A stretch of DNA of 64,000 nt from Paraburkholderia diazotrophica (GCF_900108945.1 NZ_FNYE01000001.1:522764-586763); one strand, 5' to 3'; positions 8,637 to 18,813 are shown, counted from the stretch's first letter. Numbers and translations: made by a program. The notes: generated by a model from the sequence alone, not told the origin.

Positions 8637-9635
8637 ATGGCCGAAGTCAATCGTCAGATCCTCCTCGTGTCGCGTCCGCAGGGCGCGGCATCTGCAGACA
8701 ATTTCAAGCTCGTCGAAGCGCCGCTCGCGCCGCTCGCCGACGGCGAAGTGCGCGTGCGCAATCACTACCTGTCGCTCGATCCGTACATGCGCGGCCGCAT
8801 GAACGACGCGAAGTCGTACGCGCCGCCGCAGCCGTTGAACGAGGTGATGATCGGCGGCACGGCGGGCGAAGTGATCGAGTCGAAGAACGCGGCGTTCAAG
8901 CCCGGCGACAAGGTGATCGGCATGTTCGGCTGGCAGGAGTTCGGCACGTCGGACGGCAAGGGCTTGCAGAAGGTCGACGACACACACGTACCGCTATCCG
9001 CGTATCTCGGACCTGTCGGCATGCCGGGCGCGACGGGCTGGTACGGGCTCAACAGGATCATCGCGCCGAAGGCGGGCGAGACGGTCGTCGTCAGCGCGGC
9101 GAGCGGGGCCGTCGGCAGCGTCGTCGGGCAACTGGCGAAGCTCGCGGGCGCGCGCGCAGTCGGCATTGCGGGCGGCGCGGAGAAATGCCGCTATGTCGTC
9201 GAGACGCTCGGCTTCGATGCGTGCGTCGACTACAAGGCGGGCAACCTATACGAGGACCTGAAGGCGTCGACGCCTAACGGCGTCGACGGCTGCTTCGAGA
9301 ACGTCGGCGGCGACGGGCTCGACGCGACGCTCGCGCGGATGAACGCGTTCGGCCGCATCGCAGTGTGTGGGTATATTGCCGGTTATGACGGTGCGCCCGT
9401 GCCGCTCAAGCATCCGTCGTTGATCCTCACGCAGCGTCTGCTCGTGCAGGGCTTCATCATCACCGAACACCTGGATGTATGGCCCGCTGCGCTGAAGGAG
9501 CTGGGCACGCTCGTCGCGCAAAAGAAGCTGCACTATCGCGAGTCGATCGCGCACGGTCTGGAGAATGCGCCCGAAGCGTTTCTCGGCATGCTGAAGGGGC
9601 GCAACTTCGGCAAGCAGCTCGTCAAGCTGATTTGA
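8637..9635 (+). CDS. NADP-dependent medium-chain oxidoreductase (CurA / leukotriene B4 dehydrogenase type)
   Basis: 332 residues. Zinc-free medium-chain reductase: begins NRQILLVSRPQG, with LDPYMRGRM and GGTAGEVIESKN typical of the CurA/prostaglandin reductase group, and a nucleotide-binding AASGAVGSVVGQLAK (about residue 155). It should reduce the double bond of alpha,beta-unsaturated carbonyls using NADPH. Start 8637 is preferred over the in-frame ATG at 8607 because a GGAG site precedes it and the family starts there. The next gene is a same-strand SDR 53 bp downstream. Confidence 0.9.
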   Translation: MAEVNRQILLVSRPQGAASADNFKLVEAPLAPLADGEVRVRNHYLSLDPYMRGRMNDAKSYAPPQPLNEVMIGGTAGEVIESKNAAFKPGDKVIGMFGWQEFGTSDGKGLQKVDDTHVPLSAYLGPVGMPGATGWYGLNRIIAPKAGETVVVSAASGAVGSVVGQLAKLAGARAVGIAGGAEKCRYVVETLGFDACVDYKAGNLYEDLKASTPNGVDGCFENVGGDGLDATLARMNAFGRIAVCGYIAGYDGAPVPLKHPSLILTQRLLVQGFIITEHLDVWPAALKELGTLVAQKKLHYRESIAHGLENAPEAFLGMLKGRNFGKQLVKLI

Positions 9636-9688
9636 GAGGGGCGTCGTCAGATACTGACTGCGCGCATTGGTCCACTAAGGGAGTCTGC

Positions 9689-10558
9689 ATGTTCCAGTTC
9701 GACGGCAAGGCTGCCGTTATCACCGGCGCGGCGAGCGGCTTTGGCCGCGCGTTCGCGGAAAAGGGCGCGTCGCTCGGCATGAAGCTCGCGCTCGCGGATG
9801 TCGATGCAGGCGCGCTCGCGCAAACGGTCGACGCGCTGCGCGCGTCGGGAGCGGAAGTCGTCGGCGTGCGCACGGACGTCTCTGATGGCGCGCAGGTTCA
9901 GGCGTTGGCGGATGCCGCGCTCGCGGCCTTCGGCAAGGTCCATCTGCTCTTCAACAACGCGGGCGTCGGCGCGGGCGGCTTCCTGTGGGAAAGCTCGGCG
10001 AACGACTGGGCGTGGGTGTTCGGCGTCAACGTAATGGGTGTCGCGCATGGCGTGCGCGTCTTTACGCCGATCATGCTCGCGCAGAACGAGCCCGCGCATA
10101 TCGTCAATACGGCGTCGGTGGCGGGCTTGCTGTCGCCGCCGTCGATGGGCATCTACAATGCGTCGAAGCATGCGGTCGTGTCGCTGACGGAGACGCTGTA
10201 TCACGACTTGCGGAACGCGGGCGGCGAGGTCAGTTGCTCGCTGCTGTGTCCGGCGTTCGTGCCGACAGGCATCGCGGACGCCGAGCGCTCGCGTCCAGAA
10301 TCGCTGCGCAACGGCGCGCAACCGACTCGCTCGCAACTCGCCGCCGACAAGCAGCTACAGCGCGCCGTGCGTTCCGGCAAGCTGAGCGCGGCGGATGTCG
10401 CGAACCTGACGTTCGACGCGATCGCCGAGCGGCGCTTCTATATCCTCACGCATCCCGCCATTCTCGCGACCGTGCGGTTGCGCCACGAGGATATCGAGCA
10501 GCAGCGCAATCCGACCGACCCGTTATCGCTGAAGCCCGAGGTGAAGGAAGCCCGTTAG
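9689..10558 (+). CDS. SDR-family oxidoreductase
   Basis: 289 residues. Classical short-chain dehydrogenase: cofactor motif TGAASGFG near residue 12, NNAG near residue 90, and catalytic YNASK near residue 155. The C-terminal extension (LTHPAILATVRLRHEDIE) is typical of the SDR group annotated as putative alcohol/3-hydroxyacyl dehydrogenases beside CurA-type reductases. Start chosen for the AAGGGAG ribosome site. Substrate unknown. Likely co-transcribed with the reductase upstream and perhaps the esterase downstream. Confidence 0.9.
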   Translation: MFQFDGKAAVITGAASGFGRAFAEKGASLGMKLALADVDAGALAQTVDALRASGAEVVGVRTDVSDGAQVQALADAALAAFGKVHLLFNNAGVGAGGFLWESSANDWAWVFGVNVMGVAHGVRVFTPIMLAQNEPAHIVNTASVAGLLSPPSMGIYNASKHAVVSLTETLYHDLRNAGGEVSCSLLCPAFVPTGIADAERSRPESLRNGAQPTRSQLAADKQLQRAVRSGKLSAADVANLTFDAIAERRFYILTHPAILATVRLRHEDIEQQRNPTDPLSLKPEVKEAR

Positions 10559-10660
10559 CGCGCGCATCGCTGGCATGGGTAACGTAAGTGCTTCGTGGCA
10601 TCACGTGGCATCATACGGCGCTCACTCAACCGACGGGCGCGTGTGCGCCGCCGACAGAAC

Positions 10661-11620
10661 ATGCCGTTGAACCCGAAGATCGAGCAGGTGCTCGACATGA
10701 TCGCGCGCGCAAAGCGCCCCGCGTATCATGACCTGAGCGCGCAGGAAGCGCGCGCATCATACGAAAAGAGCGCGCCGATACTCGAAGTGCCCGCTGCGCC
10801 GATGTTTTCCGTCGAAGACATCGACGTGCCCATGCGCGACGGCGTGCCGATCCGCGTGCGTCTCTATCATCCCGCCGAGCCTCAGTGGGCAAATCCCGCG
10901 CCCGCGCTCGTCTACTATCACGGCGGCGGCTTCACGGTCGGCAGCGTGAACACGCACGATGCGATCTGCCGGATGTTCGCGCGCGACGCGCAGTGCGTCG
11001 TGATGTCGGTCGATTACCGGCTCGCGCCCGAGCACAAGTTCCCGACGGCCGTCGACGATTCGTTCGACGCGCTCAAGTGGCTGCATGAGAACGCGGCGCT
11101 CTATGGCATCGACGCGCGCCGCATCGCCGTCGGCGGCGATAGCGCGGGCGGCACGCTCGCCACCGTCTGCGCCGTGCTTGCGCGAGACGCGGATATCGAG
11201 CTCGCGCTGCAACTGCTGATCTATCCCGGCACGACGGGCCACCAGCAGACCGATTCGCACGAACGCCTCGCGGACGGCTACCTGCTGTCCGGCGACACGA
11301 TTCAATGGTTCTTCGAGCAATACCTGCGCAACGACGACGATCGCCATGACTGGCGTTTCGCGCCGCTCGACGGCACGCGCGGCGCGCCGGATTTTCATCG
11401 CGTGGCGCCCGCGTGGATTGCAACGGCCGAGTACGATCCGCTGAGCGACGAAGGCGAGGCCTATGCGCACAAGCTGCGCGCAGCGGGCAATGCCGTCGCG
11501 TTCAAGTGCTACGCGGGCATGATCCACGAGTTCTTCAAGATGGGCGGCTACGTGCCCGACGTCGCCCGCGCGCATGCGGACGCCGCGGCGGCATTGCGCG
11601 CAGCGTTCGGCGTCGAATAG
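10661..11620 (+). CDS. Alpha/beta hydrolase, hormone-sensitive-lipase family esterase
   Basis: 319 residues. Oxyanion motif HGGG at residues 87-90, nucleophile Ser161 in GDSAGG, acid near residue 260 in AEYDPLSDEG and His near 290 in MIHEFF. This is the full bacterial HSL (family IV) arrangement; it should hydrolyse short-chain esters in the cytoplasm. The ORF is open further upstream to 10595, but family alignment supports 10661. No clear ribosome site was seen. Same strand as the SDR and reductase, so a small lipid- or ester-processing operon is possible. Confidence 0.9.
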   Translation: MPLNPKIEQVLDMIARAKRPAYHDLSAQEARASYEKSAPILEVPAAPMFSVEDIDVPMRDGVPIRVRLYHPAEPQWANPAPALVYYHGGGFTVGSVNTHDAICRMFARDAQCVVMSVDYRLAPEHKFPTAVDDSFDALKWLHENAALYGIDARRIAVGGDSAGGTLATVCAVLARDADIELALQLLIYPGTTGHQQTDSHERLADGYLLSGDTIQWFFEQYLRNDDDRHDWRFAPLDGTRGAPDFHRVAPAWIATAEYDPLSDEGEAYAHKLRAAGNAVAFKCYAGMIHEFFKMGGYVPDVARAHADAAAALRAAFGVE

Positions 11621-11648
11621 GGCGCGTGTTTTCTGGCGCGGCGTTGCG

Positions 11649-12473
11649 CTACGCAATATCGAACGTGAAGGAACGCTCGTAATCGCCGGGACGCACCACG
11701 CGGTGCGAACCGTTGTCGTCGCTGCGTTCGAGCGCCGACACGCTGAGGCGCGCGTTTTGTGCGAGCACCCGCAACGCCGTGGTGCCTCGCGTGCCGTAGT
11801 CGGGCGTATCGATGAAGGCCGCCGACAGCGCGCGTTCACGCTCGAGCGAAATGCCCGTCGCCGGCAGTTCGTCGTCGCGCGCGACGTGCGGATCGCGCAT
11901 CAGGCCGACCAGCGTCGCGAGCGGTGCGCGCGCATCACCGGCGAGCACTTGTGTGAGTTCGGCGCGCTTGTGCACGAGCTTCGGCCACGGCGTGTCGAGC
12001 ACCGCGTTCGAGATGCCGTGCGTGCCCGGCGCGAGCAGCGTCGGCTCGGCGGGCGAGCGGTTGCAGTACCAGGCCAGTTCGCGCCGCTTCCAGTCGCCCA
12101 CCAGCAGATTGAAGCCGTTATACATGTCGCCGTCTTGCGCGACTTGCAGCAGATAGTCGAGCGGCGGTGTGCCGCGTTCGATGCCGTGGCCATTCGACAG
12201 CCAGTTGCTGACCAGCGTGCCACGCGTCGGCGCGTCGGCGCGCATTTCGCTTGGCGCGCGATAGTTGGTGAGCGCGGCGAAGCGTCCGTCGCGTGTCATC
12301 CCGAGCCACGTGCCGCCGCCGACGAGATCGCGTCCCGCGAGCAGATTGGGCGCATCGTCCCACCAGTGCATCGGCTCGGCTGTGCGCTTGAGGAATTCGT
12401 CGCGATTCGCAACGAGCGTGAATAGCGGACCGTCGGACGCATCGGGGCGCCAGTCGAACACGATCAGACACAT
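11649..12473 (-). CDS. NRDE-family (TANGO2-like) protein
   Basis: 274 residues. Starts MCLIVFDW, where the residue after Met is the conserved Cys of this Ntn-hydrolase-like family, and carries the naming motif ANRDEFLKR near residue 24 and GRDLVGGGTWLG. Homologues are found from bacteria to animals (TANGO2); the biochemical role is unsettled and may involve haem or lipid handling. Convergent with the esterase, with the stops 28 bp apart. Start fixed by the family N-terminus. Confidence 0.9.
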   Translation of the reverse strand: MCLIVFDWRPDASDGPLFTLVANRDEFLKRTAEPMHWWDDAPNLLAGRDLVGGGTWLGMTRDGRFAALTNYRAPSEMRADAPTRGTLVSNWLSNGHGIERGTPPLDYLLQVAQDGDMYNGFNLLVGDWKRRELAWYCNRSPAEPTLLAPGTHGISNAVLDTPWPKLVHKRAELTQVLAGDARAPLATLVGLMRDPHVARDDELPATGISLERERALSAAFIDTPDYGTRGTTALRVLAQNARLSVSALERSDDNGSHRVVRPGDYERSFTFDIA

Positions 12474-12573
12474 CGGAAAAAGTCTAGGTAGCGAGAGTGC
12501 GTGAACACGGCGGGACCATGCCGCGCCCGAACAAAAAGGCGCAGCGCGTTGAGCATGCAGGTATCGCTTTGGC

Positions 12574-13620
12574 TCAGATTTCCGCCGGGAGCGCGTAAGG
12601 CAACGGCAGGAAAGCGAGCGCCGGACCGTCCGCCGAGCCCAGATGCACGGTGCCGTTTTCGAGCGCGGCGAGCTTGATCTCGACGAGCGCATCGACGCCG
12701 CCGTCGGGCGCCGCCGCCGTATTGACGAGCATCCCGCACGGCTGGCCGGGATCGTCCGAATGGAAGAGCTCGGCGCCCGGCACGACGTTTTCCGTTTCGC
12801 CCGCGACGTTCGCGAGCGCCATGCGCCGCTTGATCGTCCCGCGATACTGGCTGCGCGCGACCACTTCCTGGCCTGGATAGCAGCCCTTGCGGAAATTGAC
12901 GCCGCCGAGCACGTCGAAGTTGACCATCTGCGGGACGAACTGCTCGGTCACGCGCTGCGTGATGCGCGGTTCGCCGGCACGGATGTCGAGCCAGTCCCAC
13001 ACGGCAGGCGACACGCGCGCGAGTTTCGCTTCGAGCGCGGGCAGGCGCGCTTCGACTTCGGCAATCGGGCCGACCCACACATAGCGCAGGCGTCCCGCCG
13101 CATCCGGCACACGCACGAGTGAGCCTGCCGGGCCGTCGACTTTCACGTGCACGCCGTCGGGAATCGCGTCGAACACGCCGGAGAGCGCGGCGCGCACGTC
13201 ACCGGCGAGGCCGATCGCGAGCGTTTCGTCCGTCGCGTCGGACAGTTTCGCTTTCGCGCGCAGCACGAACATCGACAGGCGCTTTTGCACGGCGGCCTGC
13301 ACGTCCTTCGATACCAGCATCCGGATCGTCTCGCCGCTGCACCACATGAGCAACGACGCGAGCAGGCGGCCTTTCGCCGAGCAATAGCCGGCAAGGCGCG
13401 CGGTGGCCGCGTCGAGATGCTGTGTGTCGTTGGTGAGCTGCGAATGCAGGAAGGAGGCGGCGTCGTCGCCCTTCGTATCGATCACGCCGAACTGCGGAAG
13501 CGGCATGAAAGCGCCGCGCGAAAGCACGGCGTCGAACTCGTCGCGCGCGGGTCGCGGGAACGCGGGAAGCGAAACGGAAGCGGGGACAGCGGTGCCGGGA
13601 GCTGCGAGCGGTACGTTCAT
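12574..13620 (-). CDS. ygfZ: tRNA-modifying folate-binding protein YgfZ
   Basis: 348 residues. Aminomethyltransferase-like protein used in repair or maturation of Fe-S enzymes such as the MiaB tRNA-modifying enzyme. The diagnostic motif KGCYPGQEVVAR is present near residue 245, including the reactive Cys, and the N-terminal folate-binding barrel is recognisable (FLHSQLTNDTQHL). Divergent from mltG with only about 70 bp between them, a conserved neighbourhood in this group. The first 25 residues are a low-complexity extension before the barrel. Confidence 0.93.
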   Translation of the reverse strand: MNVPLAAPGTAVPASVSLPAFPRPARDEFDAVLSRGAFMPLPQFGVIDTKGDDAASFLHSQLTNDTQHLDAATARLAGYCSAKGRLLASLLMWCSGETIRMLVSKDVQAAVQKRLSMFVLRAKAKLSDATDETLAIGLAGDVRAALSGVFDAIPDGVHVKVDGPAGSLVRVPDAAGRLRYVWVGPIAEVEARLPALEAKLARVSPAVWDWLDIRAGEPRITQRVTEQFVPQMVNFDVLGGVNFRKGCYPGQEVVARSQYRGTIKRRMALANVAGETENVVPGAELFHSDDPGQPCGMLVNTAAAPDGGVDALVEIKLAALENGTVHLGSADGPALAFLPLPYALPAEI

Positions 13621-13689
13621 GGATTCGGTGAACAGTCAAATCTGACTTTGGCGGAGGCAAGCAAGTATTATATTGGCTTCACTCCTGCC

Positions 13690-14709
13690 ATGTTTCGCAT
13701 GACCTTTTTGAAGAAATGTCTCATCGCTTGCGTCGTGCTCGCGATGCTGACCGTCGCCGCGGCCTTCGGCGCGTATCACTGGGCCAACACACCCGTCCAA
13801 CTCGCCACCCCGCAACTCGACGTCACGATCAAGCCGCATAGCAGCCTGCGCAGCGTCACGGCGCAGCTCAACCGGGGCGGCGTGCCCGTCGAGCCCGAGC
13901 TTTTCGTCATCATGACGCGCGTGCTCGGGCTGCAGACGGCGCTCAAATCGGGCAACTACGAGTTCAAGCAGGGCATCACGCCGTACGAAGTGCTGCAGAA
14001 AATCGCGCGCGGCGACGTCAACGAGTATGTCGCGACGATCATCGAAGGCTGGACGTTCAGGCACATGCGCTCGGAACTGGATTCGAATCCGGCGTTGAAG
14101 CACGACACAGCGACCATGTCCGACGCCGATATCCTGAAGGCAATCGGCGCGCCGGAAACGCCGACGGGCACGGGCGAAGGGCTGTTCTTCCCCGACACCT
14201 ACCTGTTCGACAAAGACACGAGCGATCTCGACGTCTACCGCCGCGCGTACCGGCTGATGAAGCTGCGCATCGACGACGCATGGGCCGGGCGCGCGCCGGG
14301 CCTGCCGTACAAGACGCCGTATGAGGCGCTGACGATGGCGTCGATCGTCGAAAAGGAAACGGGCAAGGCCTCCGATCGGGCGATGGTCGCGGGCGTGTTC
14401 GCGAACCGTCTGCGCGCGGGCATGCCGCTGCAGACCGACCCGACCGTCATCTACGGAATGGGCGACAGCTACACGGGCCATCTGCGCAAAAAGGATCTGC
14501 AGACGGACACTCCCTACAATACCTACACGCGGATGGGCCTGCCGCCTTCGCCGATCGCGCTGCCGGGCGTCGCGTCGCTGCAGGCCGCGCTCAACCCCGC
14601 GCCGACCAGCGCGCTGTATTTCGTCTCGCGCGGCGACGGCAGCAGCATTTTTTCTGACACACTCGGCGATCACAACAAGGCCGTCGACAAATACATTCGA
14701 GGGCAATGA
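13690..14709 (+). CDS. mltG: Endolytic murein transglycosylase MltG
   Basis: 339 residues. Inner-membrane lytic transglycosylase that cuts nascent glycan strands and so sets their length. One N-terminal membrane segment (about residues 8-30), a LysM-like region, then the YceG domain with catalytic Glu222 in SIVEKETG and the [10 protein letters not shown] and [15 protein letters not shown] motifs. A second in-frame ATG at 13699 is an alternative start. Its stop overlaps the tmk start by 3 bases, so the two are translationally coupled. Confidence 0.95.
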   Translation: MFRMTFLKKCLIACVVLAMLTVAAAFGAYHWANTPVQLATPQLDVTIKPHSSLRSVTAQLNRGGVPVEPELFVIMTRVLGLQTALKSGNYEFKQGITPYEVLQKIARGDVNEYVATIIEGWTFRHMRSELDSNPALKHDTATMSDADILKAIGAPETPTGTGEGLFFPDTYLFDKDTSDLDVYRRAYRLMKLRIDDAWAGRAPGLPYKTPYEALTMASIVEKETGKASDRAMVAGVFANRLRAGMPLQTDPTVIYGMGDSYTGHLRKKDLQTDTPYNTYTRMGLPPSPIALPGVASLQAALNPAPTSALYFVSRGDGSSIFSDTLGDHNKAVDKYIRGQ

Positions 14710-15329
14710 TGGCGCGGGGCAAATTCATCACGTTCGAGGGCATCGACGGCGCGGGCAAGACCACGCATCTCGGCTGGTTCCGCGACCGGCTGGAGCAGAA
14801 GGTTGCGGCAACGGGCCGCGCCGTCGTCATGACGCGCGAGCCGGGCGGCACGAAGCTCGGCGAAACGCTGCGCGACATCCTGCTGCATCAGCCGATGGAC
14901 CTCGAAACCGAGGCGCTGCTGATGTTCGCCGCGCGCCGCGAACATCTCGCCCAGGTGATCGAGCCGGCGCTGGCGCGCGGCGACTGGGTGCTGTCCGACC
15001 GCTTCACCGATGCGACATTCGCGTACCAGGGCGGCGGGCGCGGCCTGCCGCGCGACAAGCTGGAGACGCTCGAACGCTGGGTGCAGGGCGGCTTTCAGCC
15101 GGACCTGACGGTACTGTTCGACGTGCCGCCCGATACGGCCAGCGAACGCCGCAGCGCGGCGCGCGCGCCGGATCGCTTCGAGAGCGAATCGCACGCGTTC
15201 TTTACCCGCACCCGCGCCGAATATCTGCGCCGCGCCGAGGAAGCGCCTTATCGATTCGCTATCATCAACTCGACGCGCAGCATCTCCGATATTCAGAAAC
15301 AACTTGAGAAGTTGATTGCACCGTTATGA
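14706..15329 (+). CDS. tmk: Thymidylate kinase
   Basis: 207 residues. Phosphorylates dTMP to dTDP. P-loop [12 protein letters not shown] near residue 9, DR motif with [17 protein letters not shown] near residue 97, and a LID region around APDRFE. Begins with two consecutive ATG codons (14706 and 14709) overlapping the mltG stop. The order mltG-tmk-holB is conserved in many proteobacteria. Confidence 0.96.
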   Translation: MMARGKFITFEGIDGAGKTTHLGWFRDRLEQKVAATGRAVVMTREPGGTKLGETLRDILLHQPMDLETEALLMFAARREHLAQVIEPALARGDWVLSDRFTDATFAYQGGGRGLPRDKLETLERWVQGGFQPDLTVLFDVPPDTASERRSAARAPDRFESESHAFFTRTRAEYLRRAEEAPYRFAIINSTRSISDIQKQLEKLIAPL

Positions 15330-15418
15330 TTTAAAAGCATTATAAGCGTACGTATGGCCTGCAGAGATGTTGGGTCAACACGTGAGAAAATCTCTTCAAC
15401 CCATTGAATCAAAAGACA

Positions 15419-16468
15419 ATGATTTATCCGTGGCAAACCGACGACTGGAACCGCCTGCAGCAGCTGCGCGCCCACTGGCCGCATGCGTTGCTGCTCCATG
15501 GGCAGGCCGGAATCGGCAAGCTGCGCTTTGCCCAGCATCTTGCGCAGGGGCTGCTGTGCGAATCGGCGTTGCCGAACGGCGAGCCGTGCGGCAAGTGCGC
15601 GGCGTGCAACTGGTTCAGCCAGGGCAATCATCCGGACTACCGGATCGTGCTACCCGAGGCCCTTGCCGCCGAAGCGGGCTTCGTCAACGCCGCGGGCGAT
15701 GAAAAAGCGGAGAAAGCCGACAAGGCGGACGCCGACGACGGCGGCAAGAAAACGCGTACGCCGAGCAAAGAGATCAAGATCGAACAGGTGCGGGCGCTGC
15801 TGGACTTTTGTGGCGTGGGCTCGCATCGCGGCGGCATGCGCGTCGTCGTGCTGTACCCCGCGGAGGCGCTGAATGTCGCCGCCGCCAATGCGCTGCTCAA
15901 GACGCTCGAAGAGCCGCCGGCGGGCGTCGTGTTCCTGATGGTGTCGGCGCGCATCGACAGGCTGCTGCCGACCATCATTAGCCGCTGCCGTCAGTGGCCG
16001 ATGACGACGCCTTCGCCCGAAGCCGCCACGGCCTGGCTTGCGGCGCAGGGCATCGACGATGCGCTGGGCCTGCTCGCGGAAGTGGGCGGCGCGCCACTGA
16101 CGGCGCTCGCGCTGGCGAGCGACGAAAGCCGGCCGCTGCGCGACTGGACGCTGAAGCAACTGGCGGCCGGTCCGGACTGCGATGCGTTCGCCTGCGGCGA
16201 GACGCTGCAGAAGCTGCCTGTGCCGCTCGTGCTCGGCTGGCTGCAGCGCTGGATGTACGACCTGCTCGCGCAGGCCACGGCGGGCACGCCGCGCTATTTC
16301 CCGGCGGCTGCGTCGGCGCTCGCGCGCTGCGCGTCGCTGGCCGATGCGCACGCATTCGCGCGTTTTATGCGGACGGTCACACGGCAGCGAGCCGTCGAAA
16401 ACCATCCGCTCAACGCGCGGCTCGTGTTCGAGGAACTGTTTCTCGGCTATCGCGACCTGTTCGTGTAG
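15419..16468 (+). CDS. holB: DNA polymerase III subunit delta'
   Basis: 349 residues. Clamp-loader subunit of the replicative polymerase. The N-terminal AAA+ domain has a modified Walker A (GQAGIGKLRFA), as expected for the non-hydrolysing delta' subunit, and a zinc-binding Cys cluster (CESALPNGEPCGKCAAC). An insertion rich in K, A, D and E lies at about residues 95-120. The SRC motif (ISRCRQW) is present near residue 190. The ATG at 15419 matches the family start (MIYPWQTDDW); a TTG at 15404 is also possible. Confidence 0.94.
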   Translation: MIYPWQTDDWNRLQQLRAHWPHALLLHGQAGIGKLRFAQHLAQGLLCESALPNGEPCGKCAACNWFSQGNHPDYRIVLPEALAAEAGFVNAAGDEKAEKADKADADDGGKKTRTPSKEIKIEQVRALLDFCGVGSHRGGMRVVVLYPAEALNVAAANALLKTLEEPPAGVVFLMVSARIDRLLPTIISRCRQWPMTTPSPEAATAWLAAQGIDDALGLLAEVGGAPLTALALASDESRPLRDWTLKQLAAGPDCDAFACGETLQKLPVPLVLGWLQRWMYDLLAQATAGTPRYFPAAASALARCASLADAHAFARFMRTVTRQRAVENHPLNARLVFEELFLGYRDLFV

Positions 16469-16537
16469 CCCGCACGGAGCGGCGCGCGCCTGCCGTTTCG
16501 CCGTGCTTCCTGTCCCATTTCATTGAACGACATCGAC

Positions 16538-17044
16538 ATGACCTTTCAGTACCGCGACGCCACGCTCGACGATCTGCCCGAAATCGTCGCCATTTACAAC
16601 TCGACCGTGCCGTCGCGGCAGGTCACGGCCGATCTCGAGCCCGTCAGCATCGACAGCCGCCGCGCGTGGTTCGATGCGCATGGCCCCGAGAAGCGTCCGC
16701 TGTGGGTGGTCGAGGACCAGGGGCGCATCATCGGATGGCTGAGCTTTTCTGATTTCTACGGCCGTCCAGCCTATCAGCGCACGTCCGAGGTCAGCATTTA
16801 TCTGCACGAAGCGGCGCGCGGCAAGGGCTTGGGCAAGAAACTGCTTGCAGCTTCGCTGGAAGCGGCGCCGAAACTCGGCATCGATACGGTGCTCGGTTTC
16901 GTGTTCGGCCACAATGAGCCGAGCGTGCGGCTTTTCCAATCGTTCGGCTTTACCGCGTGGGGCACGCTGCCGCGCGTCGCGGTGCTGGATGGCGTCGAGC
17001 GCGATCTCGTCATCCTCGGCAAGCGTCTGGACCGTTCACACTAA
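16538..17044 (+). CDS. GNAT-family N-acetyltransferase (phosphinothricin-acetyltransferase-like)
   Basis: 168 residues. GNAT fold with the acetyl-CoA-binding loop ARGKGLGKKLL near residue 95 and N-terminal YRDATLDDLPEIVAIYN. Closest recognisable group is the PAT/Bar-like acetyltransferases (VTADLEPVS, SDFYGRPAYQRTSEVSIYL). These acetylate small amines; the natural substrate here is unknown. An in-frame TTG at 16523 could extend it by five residues. Lies between holB and the TatD gene on the same strand, 69 bp and 42 bp away. Confidence 0.87.
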   Translation: MTFQYRDATLDDLPEIVAIYNSTVPSRQVTADLEPVSIDSRRAWFDAHGPEKRPLWVVEDQGRIIGWLSFSDFYGRPAYQRTSEVSIYLHEAARGKGLGKKLLAASLEAAPKLGIDTVLGFVFGHNEPSVRLFQSFGFTAWGTLPRVAVLDGVERDLVILGKRLDRSH

Positions 17045-17086
17045 GGGCGCTCCGATTCGCCATCGGATTTTTCGCAGGACTTCACC

Positions 17087-17878
17087 ATGTTTGTCGATTC
17101 GCATTGCCACATCAACTTCGAGGGGCTCGGCGACCGCCTGCCGCAAGTGCTGGAGAACATGCGCTCGCATGCCGTGACGCATGCGTTGTGCGTATCCGTC
17201 GATTTCGAAACGCTGCCGTCCGTACTGGACATCGCGAGCGCGTATGACAACGTGTACGCGTCGGTTGGCGTGCATCCCGATCACGAGGACGCCCGCGAGC
17301 CGACCGTCGGCGAGCTGGTCGAGCTGGCGCAGCATCCGAAGGTGGTCGCGATCGGCGAAACGGGGCTCGACTACTACCGGCTCGAAGGCCGCTCGATCGA
17401 CGACATGGAGTGGCAGCGCGAGCGTTTTCGCGTGCACATCCGCGCCGCGCATCGGACGGGCAAGCCGCTGATCATCCATACACGCTCGTCGTCGGCTGAC
17501 ACGCTGCGGATCATGGCCGAGGAGCGCGCGAGCGAGCCGGGCGGCGTGATGCACTGCTTCACCGAGCCGTGGGCCGTTGCCGAACAGGCGCTCGCGCAGA
17601 ATTTCTACATTTCGCTGTCGGGCATCGTCACGTTCAAGAATGCGACCGACGTGCAGAATGTCGCGCGCCGCGTGCCGCTCGATCGGTTGCTGATCGAAAC
17701 CGACTCGCCGTACCTCGCTCCCGTGCCGTATCGCGGCAAGCCGAATGAACCTGCGTACGTGAGCTATGTCGGACGCTTCATCGCGCAGCAACGCGAGATG
17801 CCGGACGAAGCGCTCGCCGCTGCAACGACCGAGAACTTCTTCCGCCTGTTCAAGATTCCGGCGCCGGCAGGTGCTTGA
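17087..17878 (+). CDS. TatD-family metal-dependent DNase
   Basis: 263 residues. Amidohydrolase-type barrel with all TatD signatures: DSHCHINF (metal HxH), AIGETGLDYY, IHTRSS, MHCFTE and the final IETDSPYLAP. Expected to be a Mg-dependent 3'-5' exonuclease active on DNA. AGGA precedes the ATG. Members immediately downstream of holB are usually the YcfH type, which this position supports. Confidence 0.93.
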   Translation: MFVDSHCHINFEGLGDRLPQVLENMRSHAVTHALCVSVDFETLPSVLDIASAYDNVYASVGVHPDHEDAREPTVGELVELAQHPKVVAIGETGLDYYRLEGRSIDDMEWQRERFRVHIRAAHRTGKPLIIHTRSSSADTLRIMAEERASEPGGVMHCFTEPWAVAEQALAQNFYISLSGIVTFKNATDVQNVARRVPLDRLLIETDSPYLAPVPYRGKPNEPAYVSYVGRFIAQQREMPDEALAAATTENFFRLFKIPAPAGA

Positions 17879-17929
17879 GTCGTGAAGTCAGCAATATCAA
17901 TGGGATAGGAAATTTTCCTAAAGTAAAGC

Positions 17930-18703
17930 ATGAAAAAATACATGATCGAGGGCCATAACGGCGTGCATCTTCGTCCGACCATCGCCCGCGCCACGCGTCT
18001 GCGCCGGCGTTTCGCGGCCGTGTCGCTGGCAGCGGGTGTCGCGTTCGCGACGCTCGGCGCGCTGCCTGCACATGCGGCGTCCACCGACACGATGATCAAG
18101 GCCGTCAAGTTCGACGACGTGAAGGAAGTGAAGAAGCAGCTCGCGAACGGCATGGACCCGAACATGGCCGACAACCAGGGCATGCCGCTCCTGGTGATCG
18201 CCGCGCGCGAGAAGTCCGACAAGGTGGTCGCGGCGCTGATCGACAACCCGAAGACGGACGTCGAAATTCTCGACAAGGCGGGCGAGAACGCGATGATGAT
18301 GGCCGCGCTGAACGGCGATATCAACATCGTGAAGCTGCTGGTTGCGAAGGACGCCGAGGTCAACAAGAAGGGCTGGGCGCCGCTGCATTACGCGGCCGCG
18401 AACGGTCACGACGATATCGTCAAGCTGCTGCTCGATCACGACGCATACATCGACGCGGGTTCGCCGAACGGGACGACACCGCTGATGATGGCCGCGCGCG
18501 GCGGTCACGTGTCGACCGTCAAGCTGCTGCTCGACAGCGGCGCGGACCTGAACGTGAAGAACCAGATCGGACTGACGGCGCTCGACTTCGCGAAGCAGTA
18601 CAAGGAGCCGGACGTCGTCGAGGGGCTGACGGCGCGCATCCAGCAGACGCAGAAACAGGCGCCCGCCGGCGCGCCTGCAACGCCGCAAAACAGTGCAAAA
18701 TAG
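17930..18703 (+). CDS. Secreted ankyrin-repeat protein
   Basis: 257 residues. An N-terminal basic stretch and a hydrophobic segment ending in PAHAAS around residue 50 predict export to the periplasm. The mature part consists of about five ankyrin repeats (for example GWAPLHYAAANGHDDIVKLL and GTTPLMMAARGGHVSTVKLL), then an alanine/proline-rich tail. Ankyrin repeats mediate protein binding; periplasmic bacterial members have been tied to oxidative-stress or toxin-immunity functions. It could also start at the ATG at 17942. The partner is unknown; the next gene is a small secreted Rap1a-like protein. Confidence 0.87.
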   Translation: MKKYMIEGHNGVHLRPTIARATRLRRRFAAVSLAAGVAFATLGALPAHAASTDTMIKAVKFDDVKEVKKQLANGMDPNMADNQGMPLLVIAAREKSDKVVAALIDNPKTDVEILDKAGENAMMMAALNGDINIVKLLVAKDAEVNKKGWAPLHYAAANGHDDIVKLLLDHDAYIDAGSPNGTTPLMMAARGGHVSTVKLLLDSGADLNVKNQIGLTALDFAKQYKEPDVVEGLTARIQQTQKQAPAGAPATPQNSAK

Positions 18704-18813
18704 CGGCTTCGGCGCGAGTCACCACGCGCCCGAATTGCAGCCATGTCGGTTTGGCGGCAAAGACAGCCGGGCGCCGTCCACGTTGCCGGGCTCATACGAG
18801 GAAGGAAAAAAAC